Origin: Spirochaetales bacterium | Lineage (GTDB): Bacteria; Spirochaetota; Spirochaetia; SZUA-6; JAFGRV01 | Direction: 5' to 3' | DNA length: 64,000 nt | Assembly (NCBI GenBank): GCA_016928415.1 | Contig: JAFGKU010000124.1 | Location: 1 to 64,000, forward strand | Shown here: in pieces, positions 38,249-47,554 of the stretch | How positions within the stretch are numbered: position 1 is the stretch's first letter | How the letters are laid out: the number at the start of each line of letters is the position of its first letter | Notes under the pieces: generated by a model | The model's database searches: none | Seen by the model: only the letters and a program-made list of their open reading frames with translations | What the model was told of the DNA's origin: nothing | Made by a program: the position numbers and the translations under genes

Positions 38249-39616
38249 TCACCGTTTGACTTTAATGCCAAACTTTTTGACTTTCCCATGCAAATTGCTG
38301 GGATATATCCCCAAAACCTGTGCCGTTTTAGAGATATTGTAATCATTCTCCTTCAGCTTCCTCAATATGAATTCCTTTTCAAAATAATCCTTTGCGTCAT
38401 TCAGCTTCATGGAGTCGTACTCACCAGCAACAGTGTCCTTCTCAAGCACCTCCTTGTTGAAAAGGTACTTTTCAACCGTACCCAGGGAAATTATTTCCTC
38501 ATCTGACATAATGTTAATACGTTCAATAAAATTTTTCAATTCTCTTATGTTCCCCGGCCAGTCATATTTCTTTAAAAATTCCATGGCTCCCGGGTCAAAA
38601 GAACGCGGTTCCGGCAACGAGGCCTTTTTGAATTTCTTCATAAAATAATCGACCAGTTCTTCCATGTCATCGATTCTTTCCCTCAGGGGAGGAAGAAAAA
38701 TCGGAATAACATTCAACCGGAAATAGAGATCTTCGCGGAAACGCCCCGCCTTTATCTCTTCTTCAATATTTTTATTCGTTGCGGTGATGAACCTGATATC
38801 CACGGACAAGGTATTTTCACCCCCGATGCGTTCAAATTTCTGTTCCTGAACGGCCCGCAATACCTTGGCCTGCGTGCTTAACGACATATCGGCGATCTCA
38901 TCAAGGAAGAGCGTGCCCTTGTGGGCCAGCTCAAATTTACCTTTTCTCGTGGCCACGGCGTTGGTAAAAGCGCCTTTCTCGTGCCCGAAGAGCTCGCTTT
39001 CAATGAGGGTTTCAGGTATGGCGGCGCAATTCACCTCTACAAACGGCCCTTTTGCCCGGTCACTTTTCCTGTGAATTTCCTTGGCGACAAGCTCCTTGCC
39101 GGAGCCGTTCTCCCCCAAAATCATGATCCGGGAACTGGATTTCGCACTTTGATCTATCAATTCCCTGATCTTGATAATGCCCGGGCTGTTCCCTATCATC
39201 CGTTCTTCCATCACCAGTGAATTTTTCAAATTCCTGTTTTCCTGTTTCAGATCCTCTATTTTAAGGGCATTTCTCACTACGGTGATCGTTTTATCAAGTG
39301 ATAACGGTTTTTCAAGAAAATCAAACGCCCCCATCTTTACCGCCTTGACGGCGAGATTGATGTTGGCATGCCCGGAAATGATGATGACCTCGAGGTCCTG
39401 GTATTCCTCCTTGATTTTCTTTAAAACATCCATACCGCCCATGTTGGGTAGCCAGACATCCAGAATGACGAGGTCTACCATTTCCCTTTCAAGAACGCCT
39501 AATCCCTTTATACCGTCCTCGGCAAGAAAAATCCTGTAGCCCTCATCGGCCAGTACATCCTTTAAAACGTTTCTGATTCCGGGTTCATCATCTATAATTA
39601 ATATTGCAGTCATCAA
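38249..39616 (-). CDS. Sigma-54-dependent response regulator (NtrC/NtrX family)
   Basis: Receiver (VDLVILDVWLP), AAA+ (GENGSGKELVAKEIH, GAFTNA, GTLFLDEIADM), Fis-type HTH. Confidence 0.93.
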   Translation of the reverse strand: MMTAILIIDDEPGIRNVLKDVLADEGYRIFLAEDGIKGLGVLEREMVDLVILDVWLPNMGGMDVLKKIKEEYQDLEVIIISGHANINLAVKAVKMGAFDFLEKPLSLDKTITVVRNALKIEDLKQENRNLKNSLVMEERMIGNSPGIIKIRELIDQSAKSSSRIMILGENGSGKELVAKEIHRKSDRAKGPFVEVNCAAIPETLIESELFGHEKGAFTNAVATRKGKFELAHKGTLFLDEIADMSLSTQAKVLRAVQEQKFERIGGENTLSVDIRFITATNKNIEEEIKAGRFREDLYFRLNVIPIFLPPLRERIDDMEELVDYFMKKFKKASLPEPRSFDPGAMEFLKKYDWPGNIRELKNFIERINIMSDEEIISLGTVEKYLFNKEVLEKDTVAGEYDSMKLNDAKDYFEKEFILRKLKENDYNISKTAQVLGIYPSNLHGKVKKFGIKVKR

Positions 39617-39651
39617 GGCCTCTTTAAAAAAAACTCCCCTGTGCCGTTATT

Positions 39652-41418
39652 CTATTCTCCGAACGGGAGATCGATAAAGAAAGTTGTTCCCACTCCCTTT
39701 TTACTTTCGAACCATATATTTCCATTATGATCAAAAACTATCCTTTCTACAATAGATAATCCCAAACCGGTACCATCTTTTTTAGTGGTAAAGTAAGGAT
39801 TAAATATCATATCACGGTACTCTTCATCAATACCGGTTCCCGTGTCCATAATTTGCAGCCTGAAATACCTTAAAAGGCCCTTTCGCACCTCATCGCCGTT
39901 TACCACTATTTTACCGCCCTCCGGCATGGCGTGGATGGAATTCTTGAACAGGTTGCCTATGACATGTTTTATCTGATTCGGATCTATGTTAAGTACGACC
40001 GATTCATTGAGTAAATCCAGATCAATGGTAACATTCTGTGAAACGCTCCTGTATATTTCGGCTACTTCCGCGAAAAGATCCTTCAAATTCACCTTTTCCT
40101 TTTTCAAATCCGGCAGGCGGGTGAATTCCTTGAATTCGATTAAAAGCCGGTCCAGGTTATTCACCTCGTTTATAATGGCGGAGATGGCAGAATCGAGCAT
40201 TAATTCAAAGCCCTCACGGTCGCCATGATACTTTTTCAGAATCCTTTCTGCCGAGAGCCTGATCGGCGTCAGGGGATTCTTGATTTCGTGGGCCAGCCTT
40301 TTGGCGATTTCCTGCCATGCGGCGTGCCGTTCCGCATGCACCAGTTTCTTTTTTGACGCTTCCAGTTCCGCCACCATCGTATTAAAGGAATTGACGAGAA
40401 TGGAAAGCTCATCACTCGCCTTTATAAGCACGCGGTAGGAAAAATCTCCCTCGGCCACGCGCTGTATGGCATCCTCCAGGTGAACGATCGGCCGGATAAT
40501 TTCGTCGGTCAACAGGAAACTCACCAGGATCGACAGCAGGAAAATGGGGAACGAAAAAATAATATAAAATATAACGACCACCAGTCCGAAAACGTCCTTG
40601 TAATTATCAAGCTGCTTGAATGCAATGCGAGCGGCGGTGATGCTCTTGGCGTAATTATTGAATTCCTGTTTTAAAATCGTTCCTACGATGACATAATAAT
40701 TCCGGCCGCCGGATGCAGCTGGAATGATTGCCCTTAATATACTCAAATCTTCCTTTTCTTCCCTGGGTAAAAACCCGGATTTCCCCCTTACCTGGTTAAA
40801 ATCGGTTATTCGCGCCTTTGGGGAATCTCCCCTGTAAAAAAGTTCTTTGCCGCCTTCGGTGAAAACCTGTATCATGTTCAGGGACGGGTTAACACTTGAT
40901 ATGCGTTTAAACGCGGCGCCGGGGTCATGCCCGAGGTCCGAAAAGAAATAAGGCAAAACCGGGCTGTCCATGAACGATTTTAAATTTTCCACCCGGTCCG
41001 AATAATAATCCAGGCAAACCTGCAGCCCGCCTTCCAGCGCATCCACAACACGAATGGCAAACCAGAATTTAATACTGGAATTAATGAAGGTGATGGACAG
41101 AATGGCCTGCGGGATCAGCGAAAAAAGGGCGACAAACGCGAAAAACAGGATCAAACGCGTCTTGAGCCGCGCCCCCGGCCGTCTTACAGACCGCTCCCTG
41201 ATCAGCTTGACAATATTGACCACGATAGCGCCCAGCAGAATCAGGGGAAGAATGATTGAAGCGGCTATAATAACAAAATTAATCAGGGGATTGGCCAGAA
41301 TGATGTTCGATAATATCTGTTGAGAGAAAAAAAGGATCAGGCCTATAAGTAAAATATAAAAAAGGGTAAGGACAATGAGACCTGTGGGCGTGGAACTGCG
41401 GGACAGGCGTATTTTCAT
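39652..41418 (-). CDS. NtrY-like sensor histidine kinase
   Basis: Multiple TMs, HAMP, HisKA RLAHEIKNPLTPIRLSAERIL, HATPase (GTGIDEEYRDMIFNPYFTTKKDGTGLGLSIVERIV). Confidence 0.92.
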   Translation of the reverse strand: MKIRLSRSSTPTGLIVLTLFYILLIGLILFFSQQILSNIILANPLINFVIIAASIILPLILLGAIVVNIVKLIRERSVRRPGARLKTRLILFFAFVALFSLIPQAILSITFINSSIKFWFAIRVVDALEGGLQVCLDYYSDRVENLKSFMDSPVLPYFFSDLGHDPGAAFKRISSVNPSLNMIQVFTEGGKELFYRGDSPKARITDFNQVRGKSGFLPREEKEDLSILRAIIPAASGGRNYYVIVGTILKQEFNNYAKSITAARIAFKQLDNYKDVFGLVVVIFYIIFSFPIFLLSILVSFLLTDEIIRPIVHLEDAIQRVAEGDFSYRVLIKASDELSILVNSFNTMVAELEASKKKLVHAERHAAWQEIAKRLAHEIKNPLTPIRLSAERILKKYHGDREGFELMLDSAISAIINEVNNLDRLLIEFKEFTRLPDLKKEKVNLKDLFAEVAEIYRSVSQNVTIDLDLLNESVVLNIDPNQIKHVIGNLFKNSIHAMPEGGKIVVNGDEVRKGLLRYFRLQIMDTGTGIDEEYRDMIFNPYFTTKKDGTGLGLSIVERIVFDHNGNIWFESKKGVGTTFFIDLPFGE

Positions 41419-41424
41419 TATTTT

Positions 41425-42027
41425 CTACAATCCCTCGCTTGCATTGATATCGGACCTTATCCAGCCCGATGTCAGGTTCATTGAACCGAACAGTGTAATG
41501 ATATGCAGCGGGGGTTCAAATTTAACCGGTGAGAGTCCTATCCTGGCCTGGACATAGTACTCGCTGAAATTATCGCGGTTGATCTCCGCCAGACGGTAAT
41601 TCGATATCACGAAATAATTTTTCAGGAAATCAAAGATCGATCCGTATTCCGAATAACCGGAATTTTTCTTTTGAATAACATATGTCTGCGAAAAGAAATC
41701 CCGGTATCCCGTATACGACTCCTCTTTCTCAAGAATAAGCTGGTCCCCAAGGAAGGCAAACAGGCCTTTTGCTTTCTTGTAAAGCCTGAACTGGAAGGAG
41801 ATTTCACTTTTAAATCCATCGTTCAGACTCGGGATGAATTCCTGGGATTCATCCCACTCAAGTGCCGCCGTCACCTTTAATTCAAAATTGTCCATTCTTG
41901 CCGACAACACCGTATTGAACAGCGGATAAACTTTAGGGATTGAAAAGCAGCCGAAAAAAAATACAAGCATCAGGACCGGGGTTAAAGAGGATTTTCGGGT
42001 TTCCTTTACCACACACGCAAAATTCAA
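41425..42027 (-). CDS. DUF4390-like secreted protein
   Basis: Signal peptide; RMDNFELKVTAALEWDESQEFIPSLNDGFKSEISFQFRLYK; next to ntrY. TTG 42027 follows the ptsH stop and an SD; the track frame to 42099 would overlap ptsH. Confidence 0.55.
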   Translation of the reverse strand: MNFACVVKETRKSSLTPVLMLVFFFGCFSIPKVYPLFNTVLSARMDNFELKVTAALEWDESQEFIPSLNDGFKSEISFQFRLYKKAKGLFAFLGDQLILEKEESYTGYRDFFSQTYVIQKKNSGYSEYGSIFDFLKNYFVISNYRLAEINRDNFSEYYVQARIGLSPVKFEPPLHIITLFGSMNLTSGWIRSDINASEGL

Positions 42028-42028
42028 C

Positions 42029-42295
42029 TTACTCTTCCTCGAATTTATTGTCGAAAAGACGGGATAAAACCTCCACAGCCTCCTTTTCATCCAAACCATC
42101 GGCTATAATTTTCAATACCGTCTGGTAAGTGGCGCCCAGACTGATTACTCCCATAATCGATTTGGCATTTATCTGTTCGGATCCCTTCTCCAGCAGAATC
42201 TTAGAGGCAAACTTGCTGGCTGTTTGAACCAGAAGAGCTGCCGGCCTGGCATGAATACCGGCCCGGTTCTTGATAGTCACTTTTTTTTCTGTCAT
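42029..42295 (-). CDS. ptsH: HPr phosphocarrier protein
   Basis: NRAGIHARPAALLV with active His; KSIMGVISLGA regulatory Ser site. Confidence 0.93.
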   Translation of the reverse strand: MTEKKVTIKNRAGIHARPAALLVQTASKFASKILLEKGSEQINAKSIMGVISLGATYQTVLKIIADGLDEKEAVEVLSRLFDNKFEEE

Positions 42296-42400
42296 CCTAA
42301 CTGGGAACCCCTGATACCTTTATATTATCGCAAGCAATATAGTTATATAGTTTTTAACTAACTACATTCTATTTATATAACGCTTCTCTCTATCAACATA

Positions 42401-43384
42401 TTATTTATATAAATGCTTTTCTTCGAGAAAGAAAGTCCTGGCGCTTTTGGTTTCAAGCCAATTCATCACATTCCGGCTGAATTCCTTCGTGGAGTGATAT
42501 CCCATCCGCTTGAGTCTTTCATTCATTGCCGCGGTTTCTATGATGATCGGGATATTACGGCCCGGCTTGACCGGTATAACGAGAAAAGGCACCTTCACAT
42601 CAAGTATGTCCGTTGTTTCCTCGCTGCCGATCCTGTCGTAGATTTTATTGGCATCCCATTCTTCAAGCTGAACAACGAGCTGGATTCTTTTCTCGTCACG
42701 GATGGCGCCGACACCGAATAAGTGGGTAATATTGATGATACCGAGTCCCCTTATTTCCATGTGATGGCTTATCACCACGCTTGCTCCCTTGCCGAATAAA
42801 ATATTGCCGCTGACACACCGTATGTTTATGGCGTCGTCGGCGACAAGCCGGTGCCCCCTTTCAATGAGCTCCAGGGCAATTTCACTTTTTCCCACGCCGC
42901 TGTCACCCCTGATAAGTATACCGACGCCGAATACCTCTACAAGCACGCCATGAACGGTCTGGTGCGGTGCGAACACGTCGGAGAGGACCCTTATGATACG
43001 CGCTGAAAATTCCGAAGAAGCGAGATCCGTCTGTAATACGGGACATTTCAATTTCTCGGCCAGGTCCAGTATGGTTTTACTTGGCTTGTATCCGTACGTA
43101 AATATACAGCAGGGCACTTCATACTGGAATATTTTGACAACCGTTTCCATATTCCCGTCTTTCTCCAGTTTGGCCAGGTAAGAATTCTCGCCCCTCCCGA
43201 ATACCTGGATCCTTTTATAGGCAAAATTTTCAAAAAAGCCGCACAAGGCCAGGCCGGGCCGGTCAATTTCAGGCACCGTGATTTCGCGGATGAGCCCGGG
43301 GCGTCCCGCGATGCATTTCAAATTCAGGGCATCATGTTCCTTCAGGTCAAGCTGGAGTAAATCGAGTACTGTAAATTTTTCCAT
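42401..43384 (-). CDS. hprK: HPr kinase/phosphorylase
   Basis: GILIRGDSGVGKSEIALELIERGHRLVADD; EIRGLGIINITHLFGVGAIR. Confidence 0.94.
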   Translation of the reverse strand: MEKFTVLDLLQLDLKEHDALNLKCIAGRPGLIREITVPEIDRPGLALCGFFENFAYKRIQVFGRGENSYLAKLEKDGNMETVVKIFQYEVPCCIFTYGYKPSKTILDLAEKLKCPVLQTDLASSEFSARIIRVLSDVFAPHQTVHGVLVEVFGVGILIRGDSGVGKSEIALELIERGHRLVADDAINIRCVSGNILFGKGASVVISHHMEIRGLGIINITHLFGVGAIRDEKRIQLVVQLEEWDANKIYDRIGSEETTDILDVKVPFLVIPVKPGRNIPIIIETAAMNERLKRMGYHSTKEFSRNVMNWLETKSARTFFLEEKHLYK

Positions 43385-43385
43385 A

Positions 43386-43402
43386 GGACACCTCTAAAAA
43401 CC
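43386..43402 (-). repeat. Recurrent GGTTTTTAGAGG motif, copy 1
   Basis: Plus strand ggacaCCTCTAAAAACC, directly upstream of hprK. Confidence 0.5.
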
Positions 43403-43427
43403 TGTAACTTCAGCAGGTAGCCTCATA

Positions 43428-43721
43428 TTACTGATGTTTCTGAATTTTTGTTTTTTCCTTGTTTATTTTCTGCTCTATTTTCGTGATAAGTTTATCTATG
43501 CCTTCGTACATGTCAAAACTGTTAATTTCAACGTGAGCGGAATTTCCCCACCTGAAGTTGACGTTTGCTTCCACTTTATAATCAGATTTCTCCTTGATAA
43601 ACTTGAAAATAAGGTCAATAATATATTCTTTCGCAAATTCTATTTTATGCAATTTTTTTTCAACGTACTGCTTTATCTCATCGGTTACATCAAAATGTAT
43701 GGCACTGATTTCTAAATTCAT
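43428..43721 (-). CDS. hpf: Ribosome hibernation-promoting factor (short HPF/YfiA)
   Basis: MNLEISAIHFDVTDEIKQYVEKKLHKIE…DMYEGIDKLITKIEQKINKEK. Confidence 0.88.
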   Translation of the reverse strand: MNLEISAIHFDVTDEIKQYVEKKLHKIEFAKEYIIDLIFKFIKEKSDYKVEANVNFRWGNSAHVEINSFDMYEGIDKLITKIEQKINKEKTKIQKHQ

Positions 43722-43791
43722 GATTCCTCCTTACGATTATAAACAGCGCAATCAAATATAAGTGGATTTATAGATATAACTATCCATAAAT

Positions 43792-45165
43792 CTACCTGTT
43801 ATAAGATGACATAATATCCAATTCTTTTCTATACTTTGCCACGGTTCTTCGCGCTATTTTTATGCCTTTTTGGGAAAGTATTTCAGCTATCCTGTTATCC
43901 GACAAATGCTTTTCTGTTCCGTCATTTTCTATGATTTCCTTTATTATGTGTTTTACCCCCTGTTTTGAAAAATTGGTATTTTGATCACCGGAAACGGCAT
44001 TGGAAAAGAAAAATTTCAGTTCGTATATGCCCCATTCCGTTTGTATGTATTTTTCCGTCGTTATGCGGGATATGGTCGCTTCATGAACACCTATTTCCTT
44101 GGCTATGTCCTTGAGCGTCAACGGCACGAGATACTTGGGACCTTTCCTGAAAAAATCACGCTGGCATTCTATTATGGCCCGGCACACGTTCAGTAATGTT
44201 TCATTTCTTTTATTGATGGCCTGGATAAACCAGCGCGCGCTTTTTATATTCGTATTGACAAACTGGTTCACATCCTTCTTGTTCTGAAGCTTCTCTCGCC
44301 CCATAAGATCGGTAAAAAAAGGATTGATCCCCAGAACCGGTATTTCTTCATCATTGAGAATAAGAACGAATTCTCCGTCCTTCAGCTTGATCATCACATC
44401 CGGGACAACATACTTCGGCTGCTCGGAAGTAAAATTCCTGCCGGGAAGCGGTTCGAAATTTTTAAGAAAATCGACCGCCTTCAATACATCATCCGCTTCG
44501 ATTTCAAGTTTTTGCGCAATTTCCCTGTATTTTTTCTTTTCAACCAGGTCCAGGTACAATTCCACCAGTTCGTAGCTGTATTTTAAGGGGTGCGGGTGAT
44601 TCTCAATCTGGACAAGCAATGCCTCACGGTAATCATGGGTACAGCAGCCCACGGGATCGAATGTCTGGATGATTTTAATGACTTTTTTCAAGATATCCAG
44701 TTCATGGAGCTTTACTATTTTCTCCAGGGGTTGCAGGAAAAATCCGTTTTCGTCCAGGTTGGATATGACAATTTCACCGATTCTCAACCACTCCTTGGGT
44801 ATGGGTTGAACCCGCAACTGCCAGAGAAGGTGTTCCTGCAGGGATTCAAGCCTGGAAATGGTCCCCTCGATAAATTTTCTTTTCAGGTCCTCCCCATTGT
44901 TTCCGGAATATTTATTTGTAAAACCGGGATCGCTTGTTCCCTCGAAATAATCATATTCCTCGGTATTTTTTTCAGCCGCTTCCTCTTCATAAGAAAGAGT
45001 CGGGCCGTCTTTCAATATTTCAAGTGCCGGATTCTGTTCAATTTCATCCTGAATTCTATGCAGAAGATCAAGCAGGGGCAATGACATTATCTGTATGGCC
45101 TGGTAAAGCTGCGGAGTCATTTTTAATTTTTGTTCCTGCCGCATAATCGGCTTTTGAACCTGCAT
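43792..45165 (-). CDS. rpoN: RNA polymerase sigma-54 factor
   Basis: N-terminal Gln-rich LKMTPQLYQAIQIMSLPLLDLL; C-terminal RpoN box ARRTVAKYRKEL. Confidence 0.95.
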   Translation of the reverse strand: MQVQKPIMRQEQKLKMTPQLYQAIQIMSLPLLDLLHRIQDEIEQNPALEILKDGPTLSYEEEAAEKNTEEYDYFEGTSDPGFTNKYSGNNGEDLKRKFIEGTISRLESLQEHLLWQLRVQPIPKEWLRIGEIVISNLDENGFFLQPLEKIVKLHELDILKKVIKIIQTFDPVGCCTHDYREALLVQIENHPHPLKYSYELVELYLDLVEKKKYREIAQKLEIEADDVLKAVDFLKNFEPLPGRNFTSEQPKYVVPDVMIKLKDGEFVLILNDEEIPVLGINPFFTDLMGREKLQNKKDVNQFVNTNIKSARWFIQAINKRNETLLNVCRAIIECQRDFFRKGPKYLVPLTLKDIAKEIGVHEATISRITTEKYIQTEWGIYELKFFFSNAVSGDQNTNFSKQGVKHIIKEIIENDGTEKHLSDNRIAEILSQKGIKIARRTVAKYRKELDIMSSYNR

Positions 45166-45555
45166 TCACACCTCTTTTAAGAGCATCTCGAAAAACGATT
45201 TTACCGATTTGTTTTCCGGGTTGGAAATACTGAAATTATCGGGGCTTATTGCTGTAACGCACGATAAATTCAACATTTTTATGCCCTAAATATATTTTGA
45301 CCTATGAACCCCAAATTGTCAATCGTTTTTTGGAACTCACTATTAGTAACCATTTTCAAGGCATAAAATTACAAATTTAGCGTTAAAAAAACCTTAAAAA
45401 AAGCTTTTTTTCCCCCACCGGCTCCATATCCGGTCATTATGCGGCACACAATCACCATTCCGAAATACGGCGGTTTATTCTTTGACGAATTTTACTATAT
45501 GATAATTAACAATAATATGGATGTTCCCAATGCGAAAATCCCGGTCCGGGGAACA

Positions 45556-46299
45556 TTACATCTCGAAATCATGACCCAAATAAATGGCCCTGGCTTCAGG
45601 ACTGTTCAGTAGTTCTTCCTTCGACCCATGCACGATAATTTCACCCAGGTTGATAATATAGGCGCGGTCCGTTATTTTCAGGGTGTCCCTCACATTGTGG
45701 TCCGTAATCAGCACGCCTATTTTTTTTGAGGAAAGGCTTTCCACTATTGTCTGGATTTCCTTGACGGCAATGGGGTCTATCCCGGCAAAAGGTTCGTCAA
45801 GAAGCAGGAATTTCGGCTGTATGGCGAGTGCCCTGGCGATTTCCGTCCGCCTTCTTTCTCCGCCCGACAACGTCGTGGCTTTCTGCTTCCTGATATCCCG
45901 TATCCCCAGTTCATCGAGCAGCTGGTCCAGCCGCATTTTTTTTTCGCCCGGAGTCAGGTCATTCCGCGTTTCAAGAATGGCCCATATATTCTTTTCAACG
46001 GTCAATCGTCTGAAAATGGAAGGTTCCTGCGGCAGATAGGATATCCCCTCGTGCGCCCTTTTATACATTGGCAAAATAGAAATATTTTTATCATTTAAAA
46101 ATATATACCCTTCTGAAGGCTTGATAAAACCGACAATCATGTAAAAAATCGTCGTTTTACCCGCACCGTTCGGGCCGAGGAGTCCCACTACCTCCCCGAC
46201 ATGCATGGAAAAATTGACCCCTTTAACGGCCGTTTTTTTCCCGAACCTCTTGGACAGGTTTTCCACCGTGAGCACGCTTTTCATCAATTCATCCGACAT
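45556..46299 (-). CDS. lptB: LPS export ABC transporter ATP-binding protein LptB
   Basis: Walker A GPNGAGKTTIFYMIVGF, LSGGERRRTEIARALA, LLDEPFAGIDPIAV. Confidence 0.93.
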   Translation of the reverse strand: MSDELMKSVLTVENLSKRFGKKTAVKGVNFSMHVGEVVGLLGPNGAGKTTIFYMIVGFIKPSEGYIFLNDKNISILPMYKRAHEGISYLPQEPSIFRRLTVEKNIWAILETRNDLTPGEKKMRLDQLLDELGIRDIRKQKATTLSGGERRRTEIARALAIQPKFLLLDEPFAGIDPIAVKEIQTIVESLSSKKIGVLITDHNVRDTLKITDRAYIINLGEIIVHGSKEELLNSPEARAIYLGHDFEM

Positions 46300-46322
46300 G
46301 TATGCCGCCTGTTATATCCGAT

Positions 46323-46979
46323 TTACTGCTCATCCTTTTTTTTCTGTTCATCTTCTTCATCTTCCCACAGGACCTCGCCCTTGACATTCCCTTCCAGCAG
46401 TATCTCGTCGGTTTTCAAGTTCACATAAATTTTGATGGCCTTGTATTCATCCCCTTTCCAGATTACCACGGGTAAACCGGAAAGCTCAAGCCTTTCATCA
46501 TCACGCAGGTACCTGGCGAATTCAGCCCTGCAGACCATGTCTTTTTTCAGAATCCTGACGCCCGTCTGTATTATAGCCAGTTTTTTCTCTTCCCAGTTCT
46601 CTATGATCCCGCCCTTAACGATGACCTCGTTTTTTTTATCCTCCATAACGGCGTTTCCCTGGACCCTCAGGAATTTCTCCTTCCTGTTGTAAAAAACCTT
46701 TTCACTGGAAACTTCAATTTCTTCCTTGTTGTTGACAAGCCGGATGCCGCCCTCGCATCGCAAATATTTGAAATCCTTTCCGTATAATTCGATTTTATCG
46801 GCTTTTATAAAACTGTCCTCGGACTGAAACTGCGCATTTCCCGTTAACACGGTCCTCTCTTTTCCTTTTGACAACAGGGTTTTCATGCTGTCGCCGGAAA
46901 AGGAAATTTCCTCGGCGAAAAGCCCCGTGGTAAGGATTAAAAAAAGGATAAAGCCCGAAGCAAGCCAGTTATTTCTCAT
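46323..46979 (-). CDS. lptA: LptA/OstA-like protein
   Basis: Signal peptide; VLTGNAQFQSEDSFIKADKIELYGKD OstA repeats; between lptC and lptB. Confidence 0.8.
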   Translation of the reverse strand: MRNNWLASGFILFLILTTGLFAEEISFSGDSMKTLLSKGKERTVLTGNAQFQSEDSFIKADKIELYGKDFKYLRCEGGIRLVNNKEEIEVSSEKVFYNRKEKFLRVQGNAVMEDKKNEVIVKGGIIENWEEKKLAIIQTGVRILKKDMVCRAEFARYLRDDERLELSGLPVVIWKGDEYKAIKIYVNLKTDEILLEGNVKGEVLWEDEEDEQKKKDEQ

Positions 46980-47544
46980 CAGATTCTTCCTCGATTACAT
47001 ATTTGCCGGTTACACCTTTTTGAAAGGTAATGATCCTTTTATTGAGAAACGCTTCAAAACCCTTCCCCGAAATGAAAGACCCGTCATTTGTCTCAAGATG
47101 CACTTCATTTTCAGGATTCGAATACAGCCTTTTTGTATCGTTCTCCCAGAATAAATTTTCAGTGCTTATGGATATTTCATCGCTGGCGGAATAAAACCGG
47201 ATGGACCCCGTCATTTCGGCATTGTCCGTATCGGCATGCAGGACAACCTGGTCTGCCCAGCCTTCCGTTAAAACAGTCCCCTTTTTATCAAGCTGAATAA
47301 AATGAAGATTATAAAAAACGGTTTTTTTAAGCCTTCCGAACATCTCCGCCCTCGCAGCTTCCAGCTTGTTCACGATCACATTATCTTTTACCTTGATATC
47401 CTTGAAATCATTGAAACTCGTGTCAGGAATTTTCTCGGATAAATCCTCGTCCAGAATGGCCTGGCTGTAATCCAGACTGCATCCCATGAGAAAAAGGGAG
47501 AGAAGTCCCGCAAGGATACCGCTTTTAAAAAATAAATTAATCAT
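46969..47544 (-). CDS. lptC: LptC-like lipoprotein
   Basis: Lipobox LFLMGC; VLTEGWADQVVLHADTDNAEMTGSIRF; position next to lptA. Confidence 0.75.
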   Translation of the reverse strand: MINLFFKSGILAGLLSLFLMGCSLDYSQAILDEDLSEKIPDTSFNDFKDIKVKDNVIVNKLEAARAEMFGRLKKTVFYNLHFIQLDKKGTVLTEGWADQVVLHADTDNAEMTGSIRFYSASDEISISTENLFWENDTKRLYSNPENEVHLETNDGSFISGKGFEAFLNKRIITFQKGVTGKYVIEEESDEK

Positions 47545-47554
47545 TTCTCTTCCA

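Noticed and set aside
38237-38300. Two TTTG…GTCAAA strings upstream of lexA as SOS boxes
   Set aside because: They encode the conserved C-terminus of the response regulator (GKVKKFGIKVKR), and the spacing does not match LexA boxes I know.
45437-45611. 58-aa plus-strand ORF in the lptB-rpoN gap (MRHTITIPKYGGLFFDEFYYMIINNNMDVPNAK…)
   Set aside because: No SD and it runs into the antisense of lptB; cannot be distinguished from chance.
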